Shown here piece by piece: positions 50,658 to 59,064 of a DNA stretch of 64,000 nucleotides. Position numbers and translations under genes: made by a program. The first letter of the stretch is position 1. Each line of letters starts with the position of its first letter. Source of the stretch: JACQAP01 sp035548375 (GTDB lineage Bacteria; Pseudomonadota; Gammaproteobacteria; Burkholderiales; JACQAP01); NCBI GenBank assembly GCA_035548375.1, contig DASZTG010000036.1, positions 1 through 64,000 of the forward strand. The letters run 5' to 3'. The notes under the pieces were generated by a model, which searched no databases, was not told where the DNA came from, and saw nothing but the letters and a program-made list of their open reading frames with translations.

Positions 50658-51215
50658 ATGAAAAAGAAGGCCGCTGCAAAGAGCATCGACAAGAAGGACC
50701 TCGCCTCCCGGCGTCGTGCGCCGCTGGCCACGCCTACGGACCTGAAAGCCGCCGCGACGCGCGACGTCTCCGGATCGATGAACGCGATCCTGGCCGACGT
50801 CTATGCGTTGTATTTCAAGACCAAGAACTTCCACTGGCATGTGAGCGGTCCCCATTTCCGCGACTACCATTTGTTGCTGGACGACCAGGCCACGCAGCTC
50901 TTTGCCATGACGGACCCGATCGCCGAGCGCATCCGCAAGCTGGGCGGCTCCACATTACGCTCGATCGGCCAGATCTCCCGCACCCAGCGTGTGCTCGACA
51001 ACGACGCGGAATACGTCGAGCCGCTCGACATGCTCGCCGAGTTGCGCGAAGACAACAAGGACCTGGCAGCGCGCCTGCGCGAGGTTCACAACGTCTGCGA
51101 CGACCACCGCGACGTGGCGACGGCGAGCCTGATCGAGGTCTGGATTGACGAAACCGAGCAGCGCACCTGGTTCCTGTTCGAGGCCAGCCGGCACGGGGAC
51201 GCGACCGGGCATTGA
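50658..51215 (+). CDS. dps: Dps-family DNA-binding ferritin
   Basis: This 185-aa protein has a lysine/arginine-rich N-terminus (MKKKAAAKSIDKKDLASRRR) suited to DNA binding. The Dps four-helix core has ferroxidase-site residues His59 (NFHWHVSG), His71, Asp75, Asp86 and Glu90 (DPIAERIRKLGG). By alignment these match the E. coli set His51, His63, Asp67, Asp78 and Glu82. Dps dodecamers store iron, detoxify peroxide and compact DNA in starved cells. The ATG at 50658 follows GAAGGAC. The longer frame overlaps the SDR gene and is discarded. Confidence 0.9.
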   Translation: MKKKAAAKSIDKKDLASRRRAPLATPTDLKAAATRDVSGSMNAILADVYALYFKTKNFHWHVSGPHFRDYHLLLDDQATQLFAMTDPIAERIRKLGGSTLRSIGQISRTQRVLDNDAEYVEPLDMLAELREDNKDLAARLREVHNVCDDHRDVATASLIEVWIDETEQRTWFLFEASRHGDATGH

Positions 51216-51274
51216 ATGACGCGCGAAACGATCGGGAGCCGAAGCGTCAATGCTTCGCTCCCGCCTTCGGTAAC

Positions 51275-51637
51275 CTATTTCAGGTAAACCGCCTCGACGT
51301 TATTGCCGTCTGGATCGATCAGGAAAGCAGCGTAGTAGTCCGGGCTGTAATCGATCCGTAAGCCCGGCGTGCCGTTGTCGCGCCCGCCGGCCTTGAGGCC
51401 CTCCGCGTAGAACGCATCGACTGCGGCGCGGTTCTTCGCGCGCAGCGCGATGTGCACGCCAGGGCCGCCCGCATTCGTCGCGGCATAGAGCCAGAGTCCT
51501 GGTTCGCCTTTCGGACCGAGTCCCGCGTAAGTCGCTTCCTTCGTCGCGATGACATGGCCCAAGGGGGCGAGCGCCGCCGAGTAGAAGCGAACCGCGGCGT
51601 CCAGGTTCTTTACTTTCAATCCAATGTGGTCGTACAT
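51275..51637 (-). CDS. VOC-family (glyoxalase/bleomycin-resistance fold) protein
   Basis: This 120-aa protein has two VOC half-motifs: MYDHIGLKVKNLDAAVRFYS with His4 and the C-terminal DPDGNNVEAVYLK with a metal-binding Glu. HIALRA lies between them. The family includes glyoxalases, dioxygenases and resistance proteins; this short form is of unknown substrate. GAGGAGA precedes the ATG. It lies 30 bases downstream of the AraC-type regulator on the same strand and is probably its operon partner. Confidence 0.85.
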   Translation of the reverse strand: MYDHIGLKVKNLDAAVRFYSAALAPLGHVIATKEATYAGLGPKGEPGLWLYAATNAGGPGVHIALRAKNRAAVDAFYAEGLKAGGRDNGTPGLRIDYSPDYYAAFLIDPDGNNVEAVYLK

Positions 51638-51667
51638 GACTATCTCCTCGAGGGCGAGGAGATCATG

Positions 51668-52504
51668 CTAGGCCAATGCGGCGAAGCGCTCTTGGAAAAT
51701 CTTGCGATCGCCCCGGGCAGCCTTGCGAAAATTTCGCGGCGACATGCCGGCGGCGCGGTGAAAGGTGCGCACGAAATTCGAAAGGTCGGCGAAGCCGACG
51801 TCCAGGGCGATGTCGGTGATCGACTGCCGATCGTCGGTCAAGAGTCGTGCGGCATGCCGCAGGCGCGAACGCACGAGGTACTGGTGCGGCGTCACGCCAA
51901 TGACCTTGCCAAACAGGCGCAGGAAATGGAAGGCGCTCAGGCCCGCGTGCCGGGCGGCACGCCCGAGATCGATGTCCTCGTGCGCGTGCTCGTCCAGCCA
52001 CAGCGCGGCCTCGACCGCGCGCCGCCGATCGATCCGGCCGGGAACACACGCGGGCCGCCGAACCCCCGTCAGGCGCGCATAGCGCGCCGGAAACATCCAG
52101 CCCAGTTCGTCGAGGCCGACGTCGCTGCGACCCTCGGCCACGGCTTGCGCAAGCTCGCCCATGACCATCATTTCCGGCAGCGGCGGCAGCGCCCCGCTCT
52201 CGATAGCGGCAAGGCCCGCCGCCTGCGCGGCTTCCTCGTCCAGGTGGAAGGCAAGGCATTCGTCGCCGCCTACATGGTGTTCGTGCGTGCAAATGAATTC
52301 GTCGCCGGGGCGGCCGACCAGTACCGATCCCGCGACCAGCTCGTAACTGCGCCCGCGCGCGCGATAGCCGAAGCTGCCGCGGCGCACGTAGGCCACCGCG
52401 AAATCGCGATGGGCTTCGGCGAAAGGCTTCGCGCCCGGACCCGCGGTACAGCGACAGTCAACGATGGAAACCGGCCCGGCCTTCAATTCCGTCCTGTTCA
52501 GCAT
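51668..52504 (-). CDS. AraC-family transcriptional regulator
   Basis: This 278-aa regulator has an N-terminal cupin-like sensor domain (about 1-110, SFGYRARGRSYELVAGSVLV, GDEFICTHEHHVGGDECLAF with a His/Cys cluster). The C-terminal double helix-turn-helix covers about 165-265 (DLGRAARHAGLSAFHFLRLF, ITDIALDVGFADLSNFVRTF, HRAAGMSPRNFR). It is divergent from the arsR-type gene across about 94 bases containing two palindromes, and is followed by the VOC gene. The His/Cys-rich loop hints at metal or oxidant sensing, which is inference. Confidence 0.88.
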   Translation of the reverse strand: MLNRTELKAGPVSIVDCRCTAGPGAKPFAEAHRDFAVAYVRRGSFGYRARGRSYELVAGSVLVGRPGDEFICTHEHHVGGDECLAFHLDEEAAQAAGLAAIESGALPPLPEMMVMGELAQAVAEGRSDVGLDELGWMFPARYARLTGVRRPACVPGRIDRRRAVEAALWLDEHAHEDIDLGRAARHAGLSAFHFLRLFGKVIGVTPHQYLVRSRLRHAARLLTDDRQSITDIALDVGFADLSNFVRTFHRAAGMSPRNFRKAARGDRKIFQERFAALA

Positions 52505-52551
52505 GCGTCCAGTCTACGACCGGCGGCGCGCTCCGGCAAACGCTGTCATTA

Positions 52552-52605
52552 AACCGAATGGTTGACAAATGGACGCGGACCGACAATACTCAACCTTATG
52601 GTTGA
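52552..52605 (+). promoter_or_regulatory. arsR promoter with two palindromic operators, probably leaderless
   Basis: A near-consensus promoter TTGACA (52562-52567), 17-base spacer, AATACT (52585-52590) points to a transcription start within a base or two of the ATG at 52598. Two matching palindromes flank it: AACC-GAAT-GGTT (52552-52563) over the -35, and TCAACC-TTAT-GGTTGA (52590-52605) over the start codon. Their centres are 40 bases apart, close to four helical turns. This suits two ArsR-type dimers acting as an autorepressor. Confidence 0.7.
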
Positions 52606-52948
52606 CTTATCGAGTTCCCGCAACAATCCGCAGCGCCTGGACCGAGTGTTCCAGGCGCTGGCCGATCCGACGCGCCGGCAAATGCTGCGCAGCCTGGCTT
52701 CCAGGGAAAGCACCGTGGGCGAGCTCGCGGCGCCCTTCCGGATTTCGCTCGCGGCAGCGTCCAAGCACGTCAAGGTGCTGGAGCGCGCAGGCCTGGTTCG
52801 GCGCACGGTGCAGGGCCGCACGCATTTCTGCCGGCTCGACCCGAAACCGCTGGCCGGCGCCCACGACTGGCTGAAATTCTACGAACGTTTCTGGGGCGAG
52901 AAACTCGACGCGCTGGAAGCCTTGCTGCGCCATCCCGACAAGGAGTGA
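52598..52948 (+). CDS. ArsR/SmtB-family transcriptional regulator
   Basis: This 116-aa winged-helix regulator (QALADPTRRQMLRSLASRES, TVGELAAPFRISLAAASKHV, KVLERAGLVRRTVQGRTHFC) is of the type that partners SRPBCC/AHSA1 proteins, here encoded three bases downstream. There are no obvious metal-binding Cys pairs, so it probably senses something other than a metal. I chose the ATG at 52598, next to the inferred transcription start. A TTG at 52562 in the same frame is part of the -35 box and is rejected. Confidence 0.88.
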   Translation: MVDLSSSRNNPQRLDRVFQALADPTRRQMLRSLASRESTVGELAAPFRISLAAASKHVKVLERAGLVRRTVQGRTHFCRLDPKPLAGAHDWLKFYERFWGEKLDALEALLRHPDKE

Positions 52949-52951
52949 AAC

Positions 52952-53479
52952 ATGAATGACGAGTATGGAGTCGTCACCGAGCCCGCGACGTTTCGCATCG
53001 AGCGCCTGCTGCCCGGCCCGATCGAACGCGTATGGGCCTTCTGCACGGAATCGGAAAAGCGCGGCAAATGGTTTGCCGCCGGGCCGCTGGAACTCAAGGT
53101 CGGCGGCAGGGGCCGGTGGATCGCCGAAAATTCAAAGCTATCGCCCACGCCCGACCTGGCCGAATTCCGCAACGACATGAAAGTCCCGCTCGATGTGACC
53201 GTGCTGGACATCGATCCCCCACGGCTGCTGGTCATGCAGTGGAACGCGAAGGGCAATGAAACCGAAGTGACCTTCGAACTCGAAGCCCGCGGCGACAACG
53301 TCTTGCTGGTCGTCACGCACAGCCGCGTGACGGACCCCGCATTGCTCCTCGGAATCGCCGGCGGCTGGCACGTGCACCTCGGCATCTTGCTCGATCTTTT
53401 CCACGGCCGCGCCATCCCGCCATTCTGGTCCACGCATGCAAGGATGGTGAAGGAGTATGAGGCAAGGATAAATGCGTGA
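52952..53479 (+). CDS. SRPBCC/AHSA1-domain protein
   Basis: This 175-aa protein has the START-like AHSA1 fold: FRIERLLPGPIERVWAFCTE, SEKRGKWFAAGPLELKVGGR, then MQWNAKGNETEVTFELEARG and the C-terminal helix. The family binds hydrophobic ligands; bacterial members usually pair with ArsR-type repressors as here. AAGGAG precedes the ATG, which lies three bases after the arsR stop. The stop codon sits at the edge of a type-C inverted repeat. Confidence 0.87.
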   Translation: MNDEYGVVTEPATFRIERLLPGPIERVWAFCTESEKRGKWFAAGPLELKVGGRGRWIAENSKLSPTPDLAEFRNDMKVPLDVTVLDIDPPRLLVMQWNAKGNETEVTFELEARGDNVLLVVTHSRVTDPALLLGIAGGWHVHLGILLDLFHGRAIPPFWSTHARMVKEYEARINA

Positions 53480-53580
53480 AGGTGTGAATGGGTGAAGGGG
53501 AAAGAGGAAGGGAAAAGGGGGAAGGGTAAAAGCCCTGGGGCAACGGCCTCTACCCTTCGCGCCTTCACTCATTCACGCTT
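53473..53580. repeat. inverted repeat, GAAGGGGAAAG type, after the SRPBCC gene
   Basis: The left side (53473-53530) is GCGTGAAGGTGTGAATGGGT and on into AAGGGTAAAAGCC. The right side (53547-53580) is roughly complementary (GGCCTCTACCCTTCGCGCC, TTCACTCATTCACGC). The inner AAGGGT...ACCCTT stem and purine-rich GAAGGGGAAAG body match the repeat at 24349-24452. It lies between two co-directional genes. Confidence 0.78.
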
Positions 53581-53656
53581 TTTTCGCGCCGCAATTTTCT
53601 CCAAGTCCACATCTGCTTCCGCCGGCAGAATGCTTTCCGGCACAAGGAGGCCGGAC

Positions 53657-54178
53657 ATGGACAACTCGCTACAACACAACCTGCACGCCGACGGCCCCGC
53701 AGCCGATCGCGCGGGGAAAATGATGCTGTACGGCCAGTTCGTCGGGTCCTGGGACGGCAGGCTGCGCTATCTCGACGCGGAAGGCGTGCGTCGCGAAACC
53801 ACCGCGGAAGTGCATTTCGGCTGGGTGCTGGAGGGCCGTGCGGTTCAGGACGTCTGGATTGCGCCATCGCGCATCGGACGCAAGCCGGATGATCGGCTGC
53901 TCATGCACGGCTCGACGTTCCGCATCTACGATCCGCAAAACGATATCTGGCACATTACCTGGCTGGATCCGGTCAAGCAGTTACGCAACACAATGACCGG
54001 CCAAGCAGTCGGCAACGACATCGTGCAGGAATACCGCGCTAACGACGGCCGGCGCATCCAGTGGACGTTCACCGAAATCACGCCGGATTCCTTCCATTGG
54101 ACCAACCGCGACTCGGCCGACGGCGGTGGGAGCTGGATGGTGCGCGGGGAGTTTTTCCTCAAACGACGCGCGAACTAG
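53657..54178 (+). CDS. hypothetical DUF1579/lipocalin-like protein
   Basis: This 173-aa soluble protein is probably all-beta: GQFVGSWDGRLRYLDAEGVR, TAEVHFGWVLEGRAVQDVWI, FRIYDPQNDIWHITWLDPVK. The pattern of a 'GSW' opening and repeated strands recalls DUF1579 or calycin-like proteins, but I am not certain of the family. An AAGGAGG ribosome binding site seven bases before the ATG at 53657 fixes the start; the 55-codon upstream frame is repeat DNA. It is convergent with the alkylation-repair fusion gene, with a six-base gap. Confidence 0.75.
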   Translation: MDNSLQHNLHADGPAADRAGKMMLYGQFVGSWDGRLRYLDAEGVRRETTAEVHFGWVLEGRAVQDVWIAPSRIGRKPDDRLLMHGSTFRIYDPQNDIWHITWLDPVKQLRNTMTGQAVGNDIVQEYRANDGRRIQWTFTEITPDSFHWTNRDSADGGGSWMVRGEFFLKRRAN

Positions 54179-54184
54179 CGTCGA

Positions 54185-55372
54185 TCAAGACTTGGGTTTC
54201 TTTGCGAGATCTGCCGCGCGCCAAAGGTACCAACTGGCAACCGATCGATACGGCTTCCACTTGATGCCCGGCTTCAACAGGTCCTTCGCCGTCGGCAGCT
54301 TGCGCTTGCGATGCAGCGCCTGGAATCCGGCGCGGATGCCGTAGTCGTCGACCGGCCAGACGTCCGGGCGCCCAAGGCGGGAGAGCAACAGCATCTCCAC
54401 GGTCCAGCGGCCGATTCCGCGCACCTGCGTAAGTTTCTCGACGAGCGTTTCGTCGTCCATCTTGTGCGCCTCGGCAAGCGTGGGGATCTCGCCCGCGACC
54501 GTCCTGCGCGCGAGGTCGCGGATCGATAGCAGCTTGTTGGTCGAGAGGCCCGCGGCGCGCAGCTTCGCGTCGGACATGCGCAGCAACAGTTCTGCGTCCA
54601 GTCCTTGCGCCACTGGAAACAAGGCGACGAGACGCGCGAATATCGATGCCGCCGCCTTGCCGTTCAACTGCTGGTAGACGATGGCTTCGGCCAGCGCCAC
54701 GAAAATGCTGCGTGCCTTGCGCATCTGCATGCGAAACGGCCCGACCTCGTCCATGAGATTCGCCAGCACGGGATCGACCGCGCGCAGGTGCGCAATCGCG
54801 ACCTCGGGGTCGTAACCCAGTACGCCGTCGCCTTCGAACAAAGCGCCCTGGCCGCTTGCCAGCGCGGCTTCGATAGCCAGCATGCGCAGCTTGGTGGCGA
54901 TGCCGCCGTTTGCCGAGAATCCGCCTATCCTTCCATCGGCCGCAAGCACGCGGTGGCAAGGCACGACGATTGCAAATGGATTACGCCCGAGCGCCTGTCC
55001 CACCGCGCGCGCGGAACCCTCCGCCCCCATGCGTTTCGCGATCTCGCCGTACGAGAGCGTCTCGCCGGGCGGCACATTGCGCGCCACCTCGTACACGCGA
55101 CGATGGAAAGGCGGCACGTGCTGCATGTCGAGCGCCACGACGGACAAGTCGGACGCGCGGCCAGCCATCAATGCGACGATCTGGTCTATCGCACGCTGGA
55201 CTTCGGCGGGCGGCGCCCCCTCGATCGCGGCCGCGTGCCGGCGCAGCATGCGCGAGCGCGTCTCCGATTCCTTCGTCTCGGGCAGTTGCACGGCGACGAT
55301 GCCCTGCTCGCCCCAGGCAATGCCGCAGCGGCCGACCGCCGTGTCGAACAAGGTGAATCCGTGGCTGCTCAT
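54185..55372 (-). CDS. fused O6-alkylguanine transferase and AlkA-type 3-methyladenine glycosylase
   Basis: This 395-aa protein has an N-terminal Ogt/MGMT domain (about 1-175) with the methyl-acceptor Cys139 in VVPCHRVLAADGRIGGFSAN. The C-terminal HhH-GPD glycosylase domain (about 190-385) has the hairpin LTQVRGIGRWTVEM (314-327) and the catalytic Asp342-Asp343 region (WPVDDYGI). One half removes alkyl groups directly from guanine O6 or thymine O4. The other excises 3-alkyladenine and similar bases. Genes for these activities are usually separate or joined to Ada. The N-terminal extension in the longer frame (38 codons) is rejected. Confidence 0.9.
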   Translation of the reverse strand: MSSHGFTLFDTAVGRCGIAWGEQGIVAVQLPETKESETRSRMLRRHAAAIEGAPPAEVQRAIDQIVALMAGRASDLSVVALDMQHVPPFHRRVYEVARNVPPGETLSYGEIAKRMGAEGSARAVGQALGRNPFAIVVPCHRVLAADGRIGGFSANGGIATKLRMLAIEAALASGQGALFEGDGVLGYDPEVAIAHLRAVDPVLANLMDEVGPFRMQMRKARSIFVALAEAIVYQQLNGKAAASIFARLVALFPVAQGLDAELLLRMSDAKLRAAGLSTNKLLSIRDLARRTVAGEIPTLAEAHKMDDETLVEKLTQVRGIGRWTVEMLLLSRLGRPDVWPVDDYGIRAGFQALHRKRKLPTAKDLLKPGIKWKPYRSVASWYLWRAADLAKKPKS

Positions 55373-55589
55373 GGCCGCGATGCTAGCACCGGTCCGAGAT
55401 ACGGGAATTGGAGAAACTTGCTGCACGCCCGCCCGAGCGCGACACGGCGAAAATCGAGCAGTAGTACAGCCATCGGTTCGCCACAAAAAAGGTGTTGCGT
55501 TTTAGGGTAATCCGCGATTGTGTATGCTGCGGTTATAGGCGTGCTGATTGCGGCAACCCTCCGTCATCCGAAACAACAAGGAGATCCAG

Positions 55590-56057
55590 ATGAAAAACTC
55601 CATTTGTTGCGCTCTTGCCCTTGCGATTTTATGCGGCTGCACGTCGGCGCCTATCCCGAAGGATTACTCCGGACCCATTGCGACGATTCAGGATTGGGCG
55701 AGATCGGAGGACTCGAGCCGGGCCCAGTTTTTCTACCTTAGCGAAATTGACGGCCGGAAAGTGGACAACATCCTGCTGGCCACGCGCCAGGCCAATTACG
55801 GAAAAGGCGCTTCCAACACTCCCGTCACTTTTTCACGCCAAGTTCCAGCCAGAGCGTCGAAGCTGAAGATTGAAGGCAGGATTGGATATGGCGCCCCGAT
55901 CCAGGAGATGTTTCATAGCAGCACGATGTATACCGCCGAGGCAACGCTCGACTTTACTCCCGAACCGAACAAGACCTATGTGGTTAGAGGCGTCTTGACG
56001 CCGAACAAACAGGAAGTCTGGCTGGAAGAAGCAGATACCAGAAAGCGCATCGAGTAA
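55590..56057 (+). CDS. small lipoprotein of unknown function
   Basis: This 155-aa protein has a lipoprotein signal MKNSICCALALAILCGC (lipobox LCGC, Cys17). The mature part is beta-rich (FFYLSEIDGRKVDNILLATR, FTPEPNKTYVVRGVLTPNKQ) and resembles small outer-membrane-associated lipoproteins with an immunoglobulin-like strand pattern. I do not recognise the family. AAGGAG lies seven bases before the ATG at 55590. Composition is slightly less GC-rich than the neighbours. Confidence 0.75.
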   Translation: MKNSICCALALAILCGCTSAPIPKDYSGPIATIQDWARSEDSSRAQFFYLSEIDGRKVDNILLATRQANYGKGASNTPVTFSRQVPARASKLKIEGRIGYGAPIQEMFHSSTMYTAEATLDFTPEPNKTYVVRGVLTPNKQEVWLEEADTRKRIE

Positions 56058-56239
56058 AGGCGCTCTGGAACTCGACCGCAGCACCGGGCGACCTGTTTCT
56101 CGAATTGTTCGGCGAAGCGACTCGTTGAATGCCGGGACCTTACGCTTTCGTCGCATCACCGTGGCACGCGGCGTTCTGCTAAGGTTAGCCCCCGCTGAAG
56201 CGGCGCAACCCGTCTACCCATAATTCCGCAATATTCAAG

Positions 56240-57409
56240 ATGACCGAACTCATTGGCCTTCCCGCATCCACCCTGCCCGCCGGCATCCGTTCCCGCTTCG
56301 TCGACAACAATAACGGCCTGCGCATGCACATCCTCGAAGCCGGATACGAGGAGCCGGGTCGCCCGTTCGTGCTGCTGCTGCACGGATTTCCCGAACTGGC
56401 CTTTAGCTGGCGCAAGATCATGCTGCCGATCGCTGCGGCCGGCTATCACGTCGTGGCACCGGACCAGCGCGGCTACGGTCGCACCACCGGATGGGATGGC
56501 AGCTACGACGGCGACCTTGGCGCCTTCCGCATGATGAACCTCGTGAAGGACGCGCTCGGCCTCGTTTCCGCGATGGGCGTGCGCGCGGTGCATACGCTGG
56601 TCGGCCACGATTTCGGCTCCTTCGTGTCCGCGTGGTGCGCGCTGATCCGGCCGGACGTCTTTCGCTCGGTCGCGCTCATGAGCGCGCCCTTCGCCGGACC
56701 GCCGCCGCTGCCCTTCGATACCGATCGCGACGCGACGCAGAAGGGCACGCCAGCCGTCGACATCCACCAGGAGCTCGCGAAGCTCAAGCGCCCGCGCAAG
56801 CATTATCAGTGGTACTACTCCACGCGCGAGGCGGAGTCGAACATGCTGCATGCGCCGCAGGGCCTGCACGCTTTCTTCCGCGCCTATTACCACCACAAGA
56901 GCGCCGACTGGAAAAACAACCGCCCGTTTCCGCTGAAGGCGTGGACCGCGCCCGAGCTGGAGAAAATGCCGACCTATTACATCATGGATCTCGACGAGGG
57001 CATGGCGGAGACGGTCGCGCACGAGATGCCGACGCCTGCGGAAATCGCGGCGAACAAGTGGCTGCCGGAAAGCGAGATGAAGGTCTACAGCGACGAGTTC
57101 GCGCGCACCGGTTTCCAGGGCTCGCTGAACTGGTATCGCTGCATGACCAGCCCGAAATACATTTCCGAGCTGCAGGTGTTCGCGGGCAAGACCATCGACA
57201 TCCCGTCCTGCTTCATCGCGGGCAAGAGCGACTGGGGCATTTACCAGCGCCCTGGCGGCGACATGATCAAGATGCAGAAGGACGTGTTGACCAACATGGC
57301 CGGCGGCAGCCACCTGATCGAAGGCGCCGGCCACTGGGTCCAGCAGGAACAGGCCGGCGAAGTCAGCCAGTTGCTGCTGCAGTTCCTCAGGATCGCCCGG
57401 CGAGCCTGA
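56240..57409 (+). CDS. epoxide hydrolase-like alpha/beta hydrolase
   Basis: This 389-aa protein has the soluble epoxide hydrolase pattern: oxyanion HGFPE (48-52), Asp124 nucleophile (LVGHDFGSFVS) and C-terminal His365 (GAGHWVQQEQ). The cap domain is Tyr-rich (HYQWYYSTREA, PTYYIMDLDEGM, LNWYRCM), supplying candidate ring-opening tyrosines. It hydrolyses epoxides to diols in relatives; the natural substrate is unknown. The SD before the ATG is poor. It overlaps the convergent Nudix gene by 23 bases. Confidence 0.87.
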   Translation: MTELIGLPASTLPAGIRSRFVDNNNGLRMHILEAGYEEPGRPFVLLLHGFPELAFSWRKIMLPIAAAGYHVVAPDQRGYGRTTGWDGSYDGDLGAFRMMNLVKDALGLVSAMGVRAVHTLVGHDFGSFVSAWCALIRPDVFRSVALMSAPFAGPPPLPFDTDRDATQKGTPAVDIHQELAKLKRPRKHYQWYYSTREAESNMLHAPQGLHAFFRAYYHHKSADWKNNRPFPLKAWTAPELEKMPTYYIMDLDEGMAETVAHEMPTPAEIAANKWLPESEMKVYSDEFARTGFQGSLNWYRCMTSPKYISELQVFAGKTIDIPSCFIAGKSDWGIYQRPGGDMIKMQKDVLTNMAGGSHLIEGAGHWVQQEQAGEVSQLLLQFLRIARRA

Positions 57410-57866
57410 GCTCGAGCATCTGCTCGAGCTGGTCGAGGAAGCCGTGTTGCGCGGCGAGCAGCTTTTCGCGCGCGCGAGCAAACGAAAACCAGCCGCCGCG
57501 ATCCGCCTCGGGAAATTCCTGCTCGTTGCCCGAGCGCGGTGGCCATTCCATCGAGAATAGATTGCTGCGGATCGCATCCGCATCGATGTCGCCCTCGACC
57601 GCCCACGCATGGACGACCTTGCCGCCCGCCTGCCGGCACGGGCGCAGCGGGATGAACTCGCCGCTCACTGGCGAGCCGGTCTCTTCGCCGAATTCGCGCT
57701 TGGCCGCAGCCAGCGGATCTTCGTCCTTGTCGATTTCGCCTTTCGGGATGGACCACGCCCCGGCGTCCTTTTTGGTCCAGTAGGGCCCGCCGGGATGCAC
57801 GAGGAAAACCTCGGGGGCATGCCCGTTGATGCGATAGAGCAGGATGCCGGCGCTGCGCCTGGGCAT
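57387..57866 (-). CDS. Nudix hydrolase
   Basis: This 159-aa protein has the Nudix box GEIDKDEDPLAAAKREFGEE followed by TGS (GX5EX7REUXEEXGU). It resembles the long-chain 'NUDIX with PGGPYW' subgroup (FLVHPGGPYWTKKD, AWSIPKGE) related to diadenosine polyphosphate and nucleotide-sugar hydrolases. The exact substrate is unknown. Its 3' end overlaps the epoxide hydrolase gene by 23 bases tail to tail, a small antisense overlap. Confidence 0.9.
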   Translation of the reverse strand: MPRRSAGILLYRINGHAPEVFLVHPGGPYWTKKDAGAWSIPKGEIDKDEDPLAAAKREFGEETGSPVSGEFIPLRPCRQAGGKVVHAWAVEGDIDADAIRSNLFSMEWPPRSGNEQEFPEADRGGWFSFARAREKLLAAQHGFLDQLEQMLELRLAGRS

Positions 57867-58038
57867 GGTTCGATCGATTCGGGCTGCGCGGCGGTCAGGA
57901 CGACCGGCGCTGAAATACGAAATCGAAGAGCTTGCCGAAATCTACGACGGGAAACGGGCCGGCCACGCGGTTCTCCTCATTAGCGGACGATGTCCGCCAA
58001 TGAAGATACACCGAACGGCGATTACGTTCCCGGCCGGG

Positions 58039-58989
58039 CTACTGCATTTGCTGGATGCCGGCCAGCAGCCATCCGCCCTTGCCGTCCATCGGCTTGGTCA
58101 GGTTCCAGACTTCCTCGAAAGGCGCCGCGGTCGTGCTGTTCTCGCGCATGGCGCCCGAGAAGCGCACACTGGCCATGTAGTTGTCGGGGCCGGTCTCGAT
58201 GCCGAGCAACGTCGCTTCGAGGTCGGACACTTCCGTGCTGTTGACCGCACCCTTGTCCTCGTCGATTTGCATCCTGATTTCCGCGAATACTTCCGGCGTA
58301 GTGAACTCGCGGATGTCGGACAGGTTTTGGGCATCCCAGGCCGCCTGCAGCCGCAGGAAATTGACCTTTGCCACGCGCAGGAAGCCATTCACGTCGAAAT
58401 CCGCCGGCACGCCCCAGGGTTCATGCGGTGCAGACGACGGCACCGCCGAATGGGGAGACGAAGCCCCGGCGGGTATGCGCCCGCCGAAAACGTTGACGTC
58501 GCCGCCTGACCCGGCGGGTGCCGGGGATGAATAAGCCGGTTCCATCGTTCGCATGGTCGGCTGCGATGGCGCCGTCCCGCGCTTGAGCAGGCGCCATATG
58601 AAGACCCCCGCCATCACCAGAAGCGCGATCACGATGATGCTGCCAAGCCCGTCGGCAAATGCGCCGCCCAGGCCGAAGTGCGACAGCAACGCGCCTATGC
58701 CCAGCCCGGCTGCGATGCCGACCAGCGGACCCAGCCAACGGTTGCCGGCAGGCTGCGGTGCGGGCGTGGCAGTCGGCGGTTGGGCCGGACGCGCCAGTTC
58801 TTGATTGGGAGCGGAAGGCGACGCGGCTTGCCTTTGCGTGACGGTCGACGATTGCTTGCCGAAGGATTTGCCGCCGCCGAGGCGGCGCGCATCGGCGTCA
58901 TGGGAAGCGAACATCAACGCGCAGAACAAGGCCGTGACGAACGCGGCCAGCGTCAAGCTCGTGGAAAAGCTGCTGCGAATACGATTCAT
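58039..58989 (-). CDS. Tim44-like domain protein
   Basis: This 316-aa protein has an N-terminal signal/TM segment and a Pro/Ala/Gln-rich linker. A central TM pair (LGPLVGIAAGLGIGALLSHF, IIVIALLVMAGVFIWRLLKR) follows. The C-terminal Tim44/NTF2-like domain (about 190-316) has FLRVAKVNFLRLQAAWDAQN, FTTPEVFAEIRMQIDED, VWNLTKPMDGKGGWLLAGIQ. Bacterial Tim44-like proteins of this layout are common in Betaproteobacteria and may assist membrane protein assembly; the role is not established here. The start ATG is at 58987-58989. Confidence 0.88.
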   Translation of the reverse strand: MNRIRSSFSTSLTLAAFVTALFCALMFASHDADARRLGGGKSFGKQSSTVTQRQAASPSAPNQELARPAQPPTATPAPQPAGNRWLGPLVGIAAGLGIGALLSHFGLGGAFADGLGSIIVIALLVMAGVFIWRLLKRGTAPSQPTMRTMEPAYSSPAPAGSGGDVNVFGGRIPAGASSPHSAVPSSAPHEPWGVPADFDVNGFLRVAKVNFLRLQAAWDAQNLSDIREFTTPEVFAEIRMQIDEDKGAVNSTEVSDLEATLLGIETGPDNYMASVRFSGAMRENSTTAAPFEEVWNLTKPMDGKGGWLLAGIQQMQ

Positions 58990-59064
58990 GCGGGATCCGT
59001 ACAGGATGCAGATGGCCGATAGTTTGGGGCCGCCGCCGGAGCGCGCAAGACGGCGTTACAACAA

